Assembly: GCF_002807015.1 (NCBI RefSeq)
Contig: NZ_NIPO01000001.1
Coordinates: 1,953,560-2,017,559, forward strand
DNA from: Avrilella dinanensis
GTDB taxonomy: Bacteria; Bacteroidota; Bacteroidia; Flavobacteriales; Flavobacteriaceae
Direction of reading: 5' to 3'
DNA length: 64,000 nucleotides
In this document: positions 18,349 through 26,860 of the stretch, piece by piece
Position numbering within the stretch: the first letter of the stretch is position 1
How the letters are laid out: each line of letters opens with the position of its first letter
Notes under the pieces: generated by a model
The model's input: only the letters and a program-made list of their open reading frames with translations
Database searches by the model: none
What the model was told of the DNA's origin: nothing
Translations under genes and position numbers: made by a program

Positions 18349-19143
18349 ATGAGTAACGACAGAGCAGGAAAACGAAACTTTAACAAAGGTGGTTCACGCA
18401 AACCGAATCCGAAAAAAAATAACAAACCGCAGCCGGGAAACGATGATAAAGGCATGCGGTTGAACAAATATATTGCCAATTCAGGTATGTGTTCTCGCCG
18501 TGATGCTGATTTGTATATTCGCACGGGAAATGTTTCCGTAAACGGCAAAGTGATTACCGAAATGGGTTATCGCGTACAGCCGAAAGATGTGGTGCAGTTT
18601 GACGGAGCGACTATTTTACCTGAGAAAAAAGTATATGTTTTGCTCAACAAACCAAAAGGTTTTTCCACGTCATCTGCACAGGATAATGTTCGTCAGTTAA
18701 TCCGAAGTGCTTCGACGTCGGAGTTGTTTCCTATCGGTTTTATGGACAAAACCACTTTGGGATTGTTACTTTTTACCAACGACCAGGATTTGATTCAGAA
18801 GTTTACCAATTCCGCTCAGCGTTCGTCAAAAATTTACCAGGTTTCGTTAGACAAAAACTGTAAAAAGGAAGATTTGGAAAAAATCAGAAACGGCGTTAAA
18901 ATAGACGATAACAAAGTTTTTGTGGAATCTGTCGAATATGTTGAAAACAAACCGAAAACCGAAATCGGTATCGAAGTAAAGACATCTAACATTAAGATTG
19001 TCAGACGATTGTTTGAAGTGCTGGGTTATAACGTAGTAAAACTCGACAGAGTGATGTTTGCCGGATTAACCAAATGGGGAATCAGTCGCGGGCAATGGCG
19101 TTTTTTGACCGACCAGGAATTAATTAACCTGAAAAACAGCTAA
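18349..19143 (+). CDS. RsuA/RluB-family rRNA pseudouridine synthase
   Basis: 264 residues. A basic, Asn/Lys/Pro-rich N-terminal tail (1-35) is followed by an S4 RNA-binding domain (MRLNKYIANSGMCSRRDADLYI, from 36) and the pseudouridine synthase domain. The catalytic Asp133 lies in GFMDKTTLGLLLFTND. The family consensus here is GRLD, so the conserved Arg before the catalytic Asp is Phe, which is unusual. The enzyme should isomerise a uridine in 23S or 16S rRNA. A second synthase gene follows after 8 bases. Probably functional, but the Arg change needs checking. Confidence 0.85.
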   Translation: MSNDRAGKRNFNKGGSRKPNPKKNNKPQPGNDDKGMRLNKYIANSGMCSRRDADLYIRTGNVSVNGKVITEMGYRVQPKDVVQFDGATILPEKKVYVLLNKPKGFSTSSAQDNVRQLIRSASTSELFPIGFMDKTTLGLLLFTNDQDLIQKFTNSAQRSSKIYQVSLDKNCKKEDLEKIRNGVKIDDNKVFVESVEYVENKPKTEIGIEVKTSNIKIVRRLFEVLGYNVVKLDRVMFAGLTKWGISRGQWRFLTDQELINLKNS

Positions 19144-19151
19144 TTGTCTTT

Positions 19152-19850
19152 ATGAAAATCTACTCGACCAAAGAGAATTTGCAAATTGTTTATGAAGATA
19201 ATCATATTATTGTAATCAACAAAAGAGTAGGGGATATTGTGCAGGGCGACCAAACGGGCGACCAACCGCTGAGTGAAGTAGTCAAAGAATATATCAAAGA
19301 AAAATACAACAAACCCGGAGAGGTTTTTCTGGGCGTTGTTCATCGTCTGGACAGACCTACCAGTGGAATTGTTGTATTTGCCAAAACCTCAAAAGCATTG
19401 AGCAGACTTGCTCAGGCTTTCAAAGAACGACAAACCGAAAAAACATATTGGGCGATTGTGAAAAATCTGCCTGAAAAACCGAAAGATACTTTAGTTCATT
19501 ACCTGAAAAGATTTCCTAAAAAAAATATTTCAAAAGCCTACGACAAAGAAATTCCGGAAAGCAAAAAAGCGAGTTTGTCATACGAAGTGAAGCAGTCCAT
19601 GGAGCGTTATCATTTATTGGAAGTGGATTTGCACACCGGCAGACATCATCAGATTCGGGTACAGCTTTCCGCTATCGGTTGTCCAATCAAAGGCGATTTG
19701 AAATACGGTTTTGACCGAAGTAACCCGGACGGCGGTATTCATCTGCATGCGAGAAAATTAACACTTATCCACCCCGTTAAAAAAGAAAAAATGACATTTG
19801 TAGCACCGACCCCGGAAGATATTTTGTGGAATTTGGTAAATATTAAATAA
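19152..19850 (+). CDS. RluA-family pseudouridine synthase
   Basis: 232 residues. The RluA catalytic motif VVHRLDRPTSGIVVFAK carries catalytic Asp67. Later blocks HTGRHHQIRVQLSAIGCPIKGD and LHARKLTLIHPV are typical. There is no S4 domain, so it resembles the RluA/TruC subgroup that modifies tRNA or 23S rRNA; target unknown. It is coupled to the RluB-type gene just upstream, giving a two-gene RNA-modification operon. Confidence 0.92.
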   Translation: MKIYSTKENLQIVYEDNHIIVINKRVGDIVQGDQTGDQPLSEVVKEYIKEKYNKPGEVFLGVVHRLDRPTSGIVVFAKTSKALSRLAQAFKERQTEKTYWAIVKNLPEKPKDTLVHYLKRFPKKNISKAYDKEIPESKKASLSYEVKQSMERYHLLEVDLHTGRHHQIRVQLSAIGCPIKGDLKYGFDRSNPDGGIHLHARKLTLIHPVKKEKMTFVAPTPEDILWNLVNIK

Positions 19851-19879
19851 ATTTTATAATTTTAGAAAAAATTATAACT

Positions 19880-20737
19880 ATGAAATGGGAAAAAAGAAAA
19901 AGTGACAAATTTGAAGACCGACGCGGAATGTCGGGCGGACAAAAAACGTTGTTGGGCGGAGGTGTAATCGGAATTATTGCTCTTTTGCTGACTATGTTTG
20001 GCGGAGAAACGGGGCAGATGATTGGTACGGTATTGCAACAAGTACAGCCTGCTGAACAAACCACATCAGGAACACAAACCAGAGAATTATCTGAAGAGGA
20101 AAAGACGTTGGGAAATTTTTCTGAGTTTGTTTTTGATATTAATAACGAAACCTGGGAAGAAATTTTTGCTCAAAATGGAATGAAATATCAGGAGCCGGGA
20201 ATGGTTTTGTTTGATGACGGCGTGAATACAGCTTGTGGAAATGCGTCATCAGCAGTCGGACCTTTTTATTGCCCTGCAGACCAAAAAGTGTATATGGATT
20301 TACGTTTTTTTGACGAATTACATACCCGTTTTGGTGCCAAAGAAGGCGAATTTGCTATTGCTTATGTGATTGCCCACGAAATAGGGCATCATGTACAAAA
20401 TTTATTGGGTACCAATGAGCAAGTACGGAAAGCTCAACAGCAAACCAGTCAGGTTAATGCCAATAAACTTTCGGTAGCACAGGAATTACAAGCCGATTTC
20501 TACGCAGGTGTTTGGGCGTCATATAATGAAAAATGGCTCGAGCCGGGCGATATTGAAGTAGCTATTAGTGCGGCATCGGCAGTTGGCGATGATTCAATTC
20601 AAAAACGTGTTCAGGGCGAAGTTAATCCCGATAGTTTCACACACGGAACTTCTAAGCAAAGAGTGGAATGGTTCATGAAAGGCTATCAAACCAGAGACAT
20701 CAAACAAGGAGATACTTTTAGTGCTTTGTTGAGATAA
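19880..20737 (+). CDS. Neutral zinc metallopeptidase (YpfJ family)
   Basis: 285 residues. Cytoplasmic N-terminus with KRKSDKFEDRRG, one membrane helix (about 26-42), a linker, then a zinc protease domain with HEIGHH (His166, Glu167, His170) and the third-ligand helix QELQADFYAGVWA. Conserved CGNASSAVGPFYCPAD contains two Cys likely to form a disulfide outside the membrane. The family (DUF/PF04228) is broad and its substrates are unknown. Length fits the ~290-residue norm. Ends before a bidirectional terminator. Confidence 0.92.
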   Translation: MKWEKRKSDKFEDRRGMSGGQKTLLGGGVIGIIALLLTMFGGETGQMIGTVLQQVQPAEQTTSGTQTRELSEEEKTLGNFSEFVFDINNETWEEIFAQNGMKYQEPGMVLFDDGVNTACGNASSAVGPFYCPADQKVYMDLRFFDELHTRFGAKEGEFAIAYVIAHEIGHHVQNLLGTNEQVRKAQQQTSQVNANKLSVAQELQADFYAGVWASYNEKWLEPGDIEVAISAASAVGDDSIQKRVQGEVNPDSFTHGTSKQRVEWFMKGYQTRDIKQGDTFSALLR

Positions 20738-20757
20738 GATTAGCTATCAGTTTAAAC

Positions 20758-20823
20758 GTCATTCCGACACCTTGACAAACTCAATACAGGTTATTAAAGG
20801 AGGAATACTAGAGATTCTTCGTT
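20758..20823. repeat. Dispersed 'GTCATTCCGA' repeat, copy 2 (inverted)
   Basis: GTCATTCCGA at the left and GAGATTCTTCG at the right, the ends of the same repeat as at 5094-5120 but enclosing about 45 unrelated bases. Noncoding. Confidence 0.45.
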
Positions 20824-20837
20824 TAGAATAGCACCAT

Positions 20838-20876
20838 AAAAAACCTCCCGAATTATAGAAAATTCGGGAGGTTTTT
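20838..20876. terminator. Bidirectional terminator between metallopeptidase gene and queA
   Basis: AAAAACCTCCCGAATT / AATTCGGGAGGTTTTT, a perfect 16-bp stem with a short loop; T-run on either strand. Serves both convergent genes. Confidence 0.92.
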
Positions 20877-20894
20877 GTTTTTAAGCCACGAGAA

Positions 20895-21944
20895 TTACAA
20901 GATCAACATGGCATCTCCGTAGGAGTAAAATTTATATTTTTCTTTGACGGCTTCAGCATAGGCTTTTTTCATTAAATCGTGTCCGCAGAAAGCAGAAATC
21001 ATCATAAGCAAAGTTGATTTCGGCATGTGGAAATTTGTAATCATAGAATCGGCAATACTGAAATCGTATGGCGGGAAGATAAATTTGTTTGTCCAACCCT
21101 CAAACGGATTAAGGGTTCTATTAGTGGAAACTGAACTTTCTACCGCACGCATCGAAGTTGTACCCACGCAACAAACTTTTTTGCCGTCAGCTTTGGCTTT
21201 GTTAACGATGTCGCAGGCTTCTTGTGTGATAATTAACTCTTCAGAGTCCATTTTGTGCTTAGACAAATCTTCCACTTCCACCGGATTGAATGTTCCCAGA
21301 CCGATGTGTAAGGTAACGTTAGCGAAATTTAGTCCTTTTATTTCCAGTCTTTTCAATAAGTGTTTGGAAAAATGTAACCCGGCAGTTGGTGCTGCAACGG
21401 CTCCTTCTTCAGTAGCGTAAATGGTTTGGTAGCGTTCTTCATCTTCAGGAACAACAGCTCTTCTGATATATTTCGGAATTGGTGTTTCGCCCAACTCTTT
21501 AAGTTTCTTTCTGAACTCGTCATAAGTTCCATCATACAGGAAACGCAATGTGCGTCCGCGTGAAGTCGTGTTGTCGATAACCTCGGCAACCAAAGATTCG
21601 TCTTCGCCAAAATATAATTTGTTTCCTATTCTGATTTTTCGGGCAGGGTCAACTAAAACGTCCCACAAACGCTGTTCTTCATTCAATTCTCTCAACAGGA
21701 AAACCTCGATGCGTGCACCGGTTTTTTCTTTATTTCCGTATAAGCGTGCAGGGAAAACTTTGGTGTTGTTCAAAATCATAACGTCGCCTTCGTCAAAGTA
21801 TTCGATAACGTCTTTGAACAATCTGTGTTCGATTTCCCCGGTATCGCGATGCACCACCATTAGTCGGGCTTCGTCCCGGTTTTCTGACGGAAATTCCGCC
21901 AATAATTCCTCCGGTAAATCAAACTTGAAATGTGATAATTTCAT
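20895..21944 (-). CDS. queA: S-adenosylmethionine:tRNA ribosyltransferase-isomerase
   Basis: 349 residues, full length. QueA moves the ribosyl part of SAM to preQ1 at tRNA position 34, making epoxyqueuosine. Seen: N-terminal [23 protein letters not shown], the core IPKYIRRAV, the catalytic-site stretch [21 protein letters not shown], and the C-terminal [17 protein letters not shown]. All are family signatures. It has its own promoter and terminator, so it is a single-gene unit. Confidence 0.97.
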   Translation of the reverse strand: MKLSHFKFDLPEELLAEFPSENRDEARLMVVHRDTGEIEHRLFKDVIEYFDEGDVMILNNTKVFPARLYGNKEKTGARIEVFLLRELNEEQRLWDVLVDPARKIRIGNKLYFGEDESLVAEVIDNTTSRGRTLRFLYDGTYDEFRKKLKELGETPIPKYIRRAVVPEDEERYQTIYATEEGAVAAPTAGLHFSKHLLKRLEIKGLNFANVTLHIGLGTFNPVEVEDLSKHKMDSEELIITQEACDIVNKAKADGKKVCCVGTTSMRAVESSVSTNRTLNPFEGWTNKFIFPPYDFSIADSMITNFHMPKSTLLMMISAFCGHDLMKKAYAEAVKEKYKFYSYGDAMLIL

Positions 21945-21987
21945 TGATAAATATGATTAGTTAAACTTCATTCGGTCAATAAGTTTG

Positions 21988-22019
21988 CAAATATACGACT
22001 TGGAGATAGGCGTTGTCAA
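21988..22019 (-). promoter_or_regulatory. Promoter of queA
   Basis: Minus strand TTG (22017-22019), 21-bp spacer, TATATTTG (21988-21995), 43 bases before the queA start. Confidence 0.65.
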
Positions 22020-22101
22020 GTAGATTGAGGTTTATTTTTCATTTTAGTATTTTTGGGTATATTTGTTTTAACTAAATAATTCGTGCTGTAAGCATCTTTT
22101 T

Positions 22102-22122
22102 TAGATTCCTACGGAATGACAA
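22102..22122. repeat. Dispersed 'GGAATGACAA' repeat, copy 3
   Basis: TAGATTCCTACGGAATGACAA between aroA and queA; related to the copies at 5094 and 20758. Confidence 0.45.
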
Positions 22123-22138
22123 ATGTTACGGTTAAGAC

Positions 22139-23383
22139 TTACAAAATTTTAAACTTCTCTCCATAATGTAAACCAATCACTTTCAGGTCTTTCCAAAAAC
22201 AGGGATAGGATTTGGAAACGACCTCGGCATTTTTAATCCGCAGCTTTTGCCTGAAAGCTAATGGAGCGAATGCCATTGCCATACGGTGGTCTTGATAGGT
22301 TTCTATTTCAATAACAGAATCTGTAAAAACAACCTTGTTTTTCAGCTCAATCGAATCATCGGTAATTGCCACCTTCGCTCCGAACTTTTCCAATTCATTT
22401 TTCAATGCTTGCAAACGGTCGGTTTCCTTGATTTTTAAGGTGTGTAATCCTGTTAACGTACAGGTTATTCCCAATCCCAAACAAGTAACAATCAATGTTT
22501 GTGCGATGTCGGGCGTGTTGTTTAGTTGATAATTGATAGTTGATAGTTGACAGTTGACAGTTTTTTCTAAAATGATTTCAGTATTTTGAAAAGTAGTCCG
22601 AACACCAAAATCCTTATAAATTTCCGCCAAAATAGCATCGCCCTGCAAACTGTCGGGTTTGAAACAGCTCAAAGAAATTCGTGAACCGATTGGTGCTAAA
22701 GCGATGATACTGTAAAAATATGAAGCTGAACTCCAGTCAGACTCAACAGTAAAAAGGTTGTTTTTCAGTTGATGTGCAGGAAGTATTTTTATTCGGTTTT
22801 CGTTAAAATCAGCATCGACTCCCAAAGTGTTCAGCATCTGCAAAGTCATTCGAATATACGGGGCAGAAGTTGTATTTCCTTTTAGGTTGATTTTCAGTCC
22901 GTTGGGTAATGACGAAGCGATGAGCATCAGTGACGAAATATACTGGCTGCTAACATTTGTCTCTATTTCCACAATATTTTTATGAATCGTTTTTCCTTTG
23001 ATACGAATCGGTGGAAAACCTTCTTTTTCCAGATAAGTGATATCGGCGTCTAATTGTTTGAGAGCATCAACCAGAATCTGAATCGGGCGTTCTTTCATAC
23101 GCGAAGAACCCGTGAGAACAATATCAGCATCGGGTTGAATGGCAAAATATGAAGTCAGAAAACGCATGGCTGTACCGGCGTGATGCACGTCAATTTCCTT
23201 TGCTTTTTTTGAAGACAACGCTTTTTTCATCACTTCAGAATCATCAGAATCCGAAACATTTTCTATCTGCAAATCGGGATACAACGCCTGAAGCACCAAC
23301 AAACGATTAGTTTCAGATTTAGAACCTGAAATCGTTAAATGTTGATTGGTAATAAAGTTTTTTGAATCGAGGGTTATGTCCAT
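22139..23383 (-). CDS. aroA: 3-phosphoshikimate 1-carboxyvinyltransferase (EPSP synthase)
   Basis: 414 residues. It joins PEP and shikimate-3-phosphate in the shikimate pathway. Motifs: SGSKSETNR (19-27), AGTAMRFL (69-76), PDIAQTL with the catalytic Asp292, KETDRL and YQDHRMAMA. Compared with the usual spacing, an extra stretch VNCQLSTINYQL (276-287) sits immediately before PDIAQ. Its DNA is a run of imperfect ACTGTCA/ACTATCA heptamers. It is an in-frame low-complexity insertion beside the active site, yet all catalytic motifs remain, so the enzyme is probably active. The DAHP synthase gene is in the same strand run 2.3 kb upstream. Confidence 0.93.
   Translation of the reverse strand: MDITLDSKNFITNQHLTISGSKSETNRLLVLQALYPDLQIENVSDSDDSEVMKKALSSKKAKEIDVHHAGTAMRFLTSYFAIQPDADIVLTGSSRMKERPIQILVDALKQLDADITYLEKEGFPPIRIKGKTIHKNIVEIETNVSSQYISSLMLIASSLPNGLKINLKGNTTSAPYIRMTLQMLNTLGVDADFNENRIKILPAHQLKNNLFTVESDWSSASYFYSIIALAPIGSRISLSCFKPDSLQGDAILAEIYKDFGVRTTFQNTEIILEKTVNCQLSTINYQLNNTPDIAQTLIVTCLGLGITCTLTGLHTLKIKETDRLQALKNELEKFGAKVAITDDSIELKNKVVFTDSVIEIETYQDHRMAMAFAPLAFRQKLRIKNAEVVSKSYPCFWKDLKVIGLHYGEKFKIL
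22523..22561 (-). repeat. Heptamer array inside aroA
   Basis: On the minus strand: two ACTGTCA, two ACTATCA, then ATTATCA and a decayed ACTAAAC. It is translated as part of AroA. The same kind of GTTGATAG/GTTGAAAG wording recurs in the intergenic duplication at 23382-23593. Confidence 0.8.
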
Positions 23384-23593
23384 ATTAGTTGAAAAGTTGC
23401 AGGTTAGAAAGTTGAAAGTTCTGGATAATTATCAGAATATTTTAGGCTATTGGCTATTGCCTTTTGACTAATCAACTTACTTCTATCTCAATATTAGTTG
23501 AAAAGTTGCAGGTTAGAAAGTTGAAAGTTCTGGATAATTATCAGAATAATTTAGGCTTTTGGCTATTGCCTTTTAGCTAATCAACTTACTTCA
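23382..23593. repeat. 109-bp tandem direct duplication between aroA and the MazG-like gene
   Basis: Two copies start at ATATTAGTTG (23382 and 23491), differ at only a few positions, and run through to ATCAACTTACTTC. The second copy reaches into the stop codon of the MazG-like gene; the first carries a decayed copy of that same gene end. So the gene's 3' end plus downstream spacer was duplicated once. It forms the whole leader region of aroA. Confidence 0.85.
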
Positions 23594-23912
23594 ATTTCTC
23601 ATTATTATGATGACGGTCGTGGTCGCGTTGGGTTTTTAAGTCCATTTTTTTATCAAAGGCTTGCTGTAAATCCACTCCCGTTTGGTTGGCGAGACACAAA
23701 ACCACAAAAACCACGTCTGCCAGTTCTTCCCCAAGGTCTTTGTTTTTGTCGCTTTCTTTTTCGGATTGTTCGCCATATCTGCGAGCGATAATTCTTGCTA
23801 CTTCGCCTACTTCTTCGGTAAGTTGAGCCATATTGGTGAGTTCGTTAAAGTAACGGACACCGTGTTCTTTTATCCAGTTATCAACAGCTAACTGTGCATT
23901 TTTTATATCCAT
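23586..23912 (-). CDS. MazG-like nucleotide pyrophosphohydrolase
   Basis: 108 residues; single MazG-type all-alpha domain. The metal-binding residues are EEVGEVAR (E-E-x-x-E) and DLGEELADVVFVV (E-x-x-D). Such small proteins hydrolyse nucleoside triphosphates to monophosphates, often as house cleaning of damaged nucleotides. The C-terminal tail QRDHDRHHNNEKLK is His/Asp rich. Member of the minus-strand run, 2 bases after the upstream gene. Confidence 0.88.
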   Translation of the reverse strand: MDIKNAQLAVDNWIKEHGVRYFNELTNMAQLTEEVGEVARIIARRYGEQSEKESDKNKDLGEELADVVFVVLCLANQTGVDLQQAFDKKMDLKTQRDHDRHHNNEKLK

Positions 23913-23914
23913 AA

Positions 23915-24091
23915 TTATTTTTTTCGTTCTCTCATTTTTTTAAATACAAATACATCGGCAATTCCCATAACTATGGCAAAAGAGATAGTCATAATCCAGT
24001 CAATTTTTCCATAAAACATATAGGTAATCGCCATCATAGATATGCCTAATACGATAAAAGCTGCGATGAAATGGGAAATTTTATCTTTCAT
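23915..24091 (-). CDS. Small two-helix membrane protein
   Basis: 58 residues from the ATG at 24091, which gives an 11-base overlap with the upstream gene; an earlier ATG at 24124 would overlap by 44. Two hydrophobic segments (FIAAFIVLGISMMAITYMFY and WIMTISFAIVMGIADVFVF) separated by GKID, then a basic tail KKMRERKK. Function unknown. Sits between dtd-side genes and the MazG-like gene in one tight run. Confidence 0.6.
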   Translation of the reverse strand: MKDKISHFIAAFIVLGISMMAITYMFYGKIDWIMTISFAIVMGIADVFVFKKMRERKK

Positions 24092-24278
24092 GGTTTTTCT
24101 TTTTATATAAAATAAATTTATCAAGTAAAAACATCATAAGCATAAAGATAACAAATTTTGCGATTAAATTAACCACGCATGTGTTGTCGCCGCTCCACGC
24201 ACACAAAATTTCGTCATAACTGAGCAAAAGCGTGATTATCACATAAACAATGATGTATATTGTAAGTTTTTTGAGCAT
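24081..24278 (-). CDS. Small two-helix membrane protein
   Basis: 65 residues. Helix 1 is LTIYIIVYVIITLLL, followed by an external loop with two Cys (LCAWSGDNTCVV) that could pair, then helix 2 FVIFMLMMFLLDKFIL and a basic end. Unrecognised. It shares a base with the dtd stop and overlaps the next small membrane gene, so translation is likely coupled through all three. Confidence 0.6.
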   Translation of the reverse strand: MLKKLTIYIIVYVIITLLLSYDEILCAWSGDNTCVVNLIAKFVIFMLMMFLLDKFILYKKKNHER

Positions 24279-24730
24279 TATTCCTTATTTTTCGTATCTA
24301 TCAAAATTGTAACAGGACCATCGTTGAGCAAAGCCACTTTCATATCCGCACCAAATTCGCCGGTTTGAATGCTTTTTCCTGATTCTGTTTCTAATAACTG
24401 AACAAATTTTTCATAAATCGGAATAGCCGTTCTAGGTTTTGCCGCCCGGATATACGATGGACGGTTACCTTTTTTGGTCGATGCATGCAAAGTAAACTGG
24501 CTGACGACTAACATATCGCCATTCACGTCTTTGACCGAGCAATTCATCACGTTATTTTCATCGTTGAAAATCCGCAGGCTTACAATTTTTTTACACAACC
24601 AGCTGATGTCTTCCTCAGTATCGTCGTTTTCTATTCCCAATAGTATCAGCAGCCCTTGTGAAATTTCAGATTTTTTCATTCCGTCAATGGTTACCGATGC
24701 CGATGTTACTCTTTGAATTACTACTCTCAT
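24278..24730 (-). CDS. dtd: D-aminoacyl-tRNA deacylase
   Basis: 150 residues, the standard length. DTD removes D-amino acids (and glycine from tRNA-Ala) wrongly attached to tRNAs. The motif SQFTLHAST is the DTD active-site S-Q-x-x-L block, and NDGPVTI holds the cross-subunit G-cisPro pair that enforces chirality. Six bases separate it from rsgA upstream; both act in translation quality control and ribosome assembly, so shared transcription makes sense. Confidence 0.95.
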   Translation of the reverse strand: MRVVIQRVTSASVTIDGMKKSEISQGLLILLGIENDDTEEDISWLCKKIVSLRIFNDENNVMNCSVKDVNGDMLVVSQFTLHASTKKGNRPSYIRAAKPRTAIPIYEKFVQLLETESGKSIQTGEFGADMKVALLNDGPVTILIDTKNKE

Positions 24731-24736
24731 ATCCGG

Positions 24737-25696
24737 CTATTTTCGTTCATTGGCATAAATGTCGGTTCGGTAATTATCGTCGTCGCCTTCGAGAATTTGC
24801 AGATAACTGTGGTATCTCGACCAGAAAACCTCATCATTGTCTAAGGCTTCTTTCACGGCACAACCAGGTTCTTCCTTGTGAATGCAATTATTGAACCGGC
24901 ATTGTTCTTTTAACGAAAAAAACTCCGGAAAATAATCGCCGATTTCCTCTTTTTCCATATCTACAATTCCGAATCCGCGAATACCGGGCGTGTCGATGAT
25001 TTTTGCTCCGAAATCCAAATCATACATTTCTGCAAACGTTGTCGTGTGCTGACCTTGCTGATGTCCTTCGGATATTTCTTTGGTTTTGATGTCCAATCCC
25101 GGTTGCAAAGCATTGATTAAAGTTGATTTCCCCACACCGGAATGTCCGGTAAACATCGCTGTTTTATCTTTCATCATGGTTTTGAGTTCTTCCAAACCAA
25201 TTTGTTCCGTGGCAGATACTTTCAAACAAGGATACCCGACGGATTGGTATACGTGTTGCAAAAACAACTGTTCGTCTTGTGTATCTTCCGAAAGTGAATC
25301 TATTTTGTTGAAAATCAATACGGCCGGAATGTCATAGGCTTCTGCCGTAACTAAAATCCGGTCGATGAAAGTAGTAGTTGTAACCGGATTATTGATAGTA
25401 ACCAGCACGAAAAGCACGTCAATGTTTGAAGCAATAATATGCGTTTGCTTAGATAAATTCACAGATTTCCGAATCAGGTAATTCTTTCTGACTAAGATAT
25501 TTGTTATCCTTCCGACGGTTTCGTCACCTGTTTCTTCTATATCAAATTCAACACAATCGCCCACAGCCACCGGGTTGGTGCTTTTGATGCCTTTGATGCG
25601 GAATTTTCCCTTAATCCGACACTGATAAAACTGATTATCTTCAGTTTTCACTGTGTACCAGCTTCCTGTAGATTTGTAAACAATGCCTTTGTTCAT
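24737..25696 (-). CDS. rsgA: Small-subunit ribosome biogenesis GTPase
   Basis: 319 residues. RsgA is a circularly permuted GTPase that matures the 30S subunit. The order shows the permutation: OB-fold (1-70), G4 FNKID, then G1 FTGHSGVGKSTLIN, then G3 DTPGIRGFG. The C-terminal zinc site reads C-x4-C-x-H-x5-C in CRFNNCIHKEEPGC. Length and motifs are complete. Four-base overlap with the DAHP synthase gene upstream. Confidence 0.96.
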   Translation of the reverse strand: MNKGIVYKSTGSWYTVKTEDNQFYQCRIKGKFRIKGIKSTNPVAVGDCVEFDIEETGDETVGRITNILVRKNYLIRKSVNLSKQTHIIASNIDVLFVLVTINNPVTTTTFIDRILVTAEAYDIPAVLIFNKIDSLSEDTQDEQLFLQHVYQSVGYPCLKVSATEQIGLEELKTMMKDKTAMFTGHSGVGKSTLINALQPGLDIKTKEISEGHQQGQHTTTFAEMYDLDFGAKIIDTPGIRGFGIVDMEKEEIGDYFPEFFSLKEQCRFNNCIHKEEPGCAVKEALDNDEVFWSRYHSYLQILEGDDDNYRTDIYANERK

Positions 25697-26772
25697 ACTT
25701 TTTTCTCTTGATGCTCAATGCTTTCCTGATGAATTGCTCTGAAAAGTGTGGTCATAAAATTGCTTGTCAATCCTTTTCGTGAACCTTCTCGGATATATTT
25801 TTGTAACACATCCTGCCATCTGTCTGATTGTAAAATAGCTACATTATGTTTTGATTTCAGCTTGCCGATTTGTTCGGCTATTTGCATACGTTCGCCCAAA
25901 ATATCTAAAATTTTCATATCCAATTCATCAATTTGGATTCGCAGATTATTCAGCTCAATATGGTATTCTTCCGATTGTGCTTCCGGTTTGCGTAACTGAA
26001 GCTGGTTCAATATATCGTTGAGTGTTTCCGGTGTGATTTGTTGCTTAGCATCGCTCCATGCTTCGTCTGGACAATTGTGCGTTTCAATCATCAGTCCGTC
26101 GTAGTTGAGGTTGAGTGCCTGTTGAGCAACATCAGCCACCATTTCCCGTTGTCCGGTAATGTGCGATGGGTCGCATATCAAAGGTAAATCCGGAAATCGG
26201 GCTTGTAATTCAATCGGAATTTGCCATTCGGGCAAATTGCGGTATTTGGTTTTCTGATAGGTAGAAAAACCTCTGTGGATAACGCCCAGATTTTTTATTC
26301 CGGCATTGTAAAGCCTTTCTAATCCGCCCAGCCACAAAGATAAATCGGGATTAACCGGATTTTTCAGTAAAACTATTTTGTCTGTACCATGAAGTGCTTC
26401 AGCGATTTCCTGCACAGCAAACGGGTTTACGGTAGTTCTTGCCCCAATCCAAAAAACATCGATTCCATATTCCTGAGCCAGCAAAACGTGCTGTTTGTTA
26501 GCTACTTCAGTAGCCACCAGCATACCGGTTTCCTGCTTGACTTTCTGCAACCATTTCAGTCCGATTTCCCCTACACCTTCAAAACCTCCGGGGCGGGTTC
26601 GCGGTTTCCATATTCCCGCTCTGAAAATATGAACTTTATCATTTTTTCTCAGGCTTGTGGCAATATCCATCAACTGTTGTTCGGTTTCGGCACTACAAGG
26701 TCCGGCAATAACTAATGGTTTTTGCTGTGTAAGTTTTTCATACCAATCTCTTAATCGAGGACTGTTTTCCAT
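25693..26772 (-). CDS. Bifunctional DAHP synthase / chorismate mutase
   Basis: 359 residues. N-terminal DAHP synthase domain (about 1-260) of the KDO8P-synthase-like class: VIAGPCSAET near the start, then IWKPRTRPGGFEG and ICDPSHITGQRE. C-terminal AroQ-type chorismate mutase (about 268-350): NLRIQIDELDMKILDILGER, then IGKLK and FRAIHQESIEHQ. The fusion places the first step of the shikimate pathway and the branch to Phe/Tyr in one protein, with the mutase part able to act as a regulatory sensor of prephenate. This order is common in Bacteroidetes. Confidence 0.93.
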   Translation of the reverse strand: MENSPRLRDWYEKLTQQKPLVIAGPCSAETEQQLMDIATSLRKNDKVHIFRAGIWKPRTRPGGFEGVGEIGLKWLQKVKQETGMLVATEVANKQHVLLAQEYGIDVFWIGARTTVNPFAVQEIAEALHGTDKIVLLKNPVNPDLSLWLGGLERLYNAGIKNLGVIHRGFSTYQKTKYRNLPEWQIPIELQARFPDLPLICDPSHITGQREMVADVAQQALNLNYDGLMIETHNCPDEAWSDAKQQITPETLNDILNQLQLRKPEAQSEEYHIELNNLRIQIDELDMKILDILGERMQIAEQIGKLKSKHNVAILQSDRWQDVLQKYIREGSRKGLTSNFMTTLFRAIHQESIEHQEKKV

Positions 26773-26860
26773 ATTTAAATGTATTCAAAAGGCATTACAA
26801 AGTAACAACTTTTATGCTGAATATTCATACGGAATATAGATTGTTCGTGGAATCGGAAGG

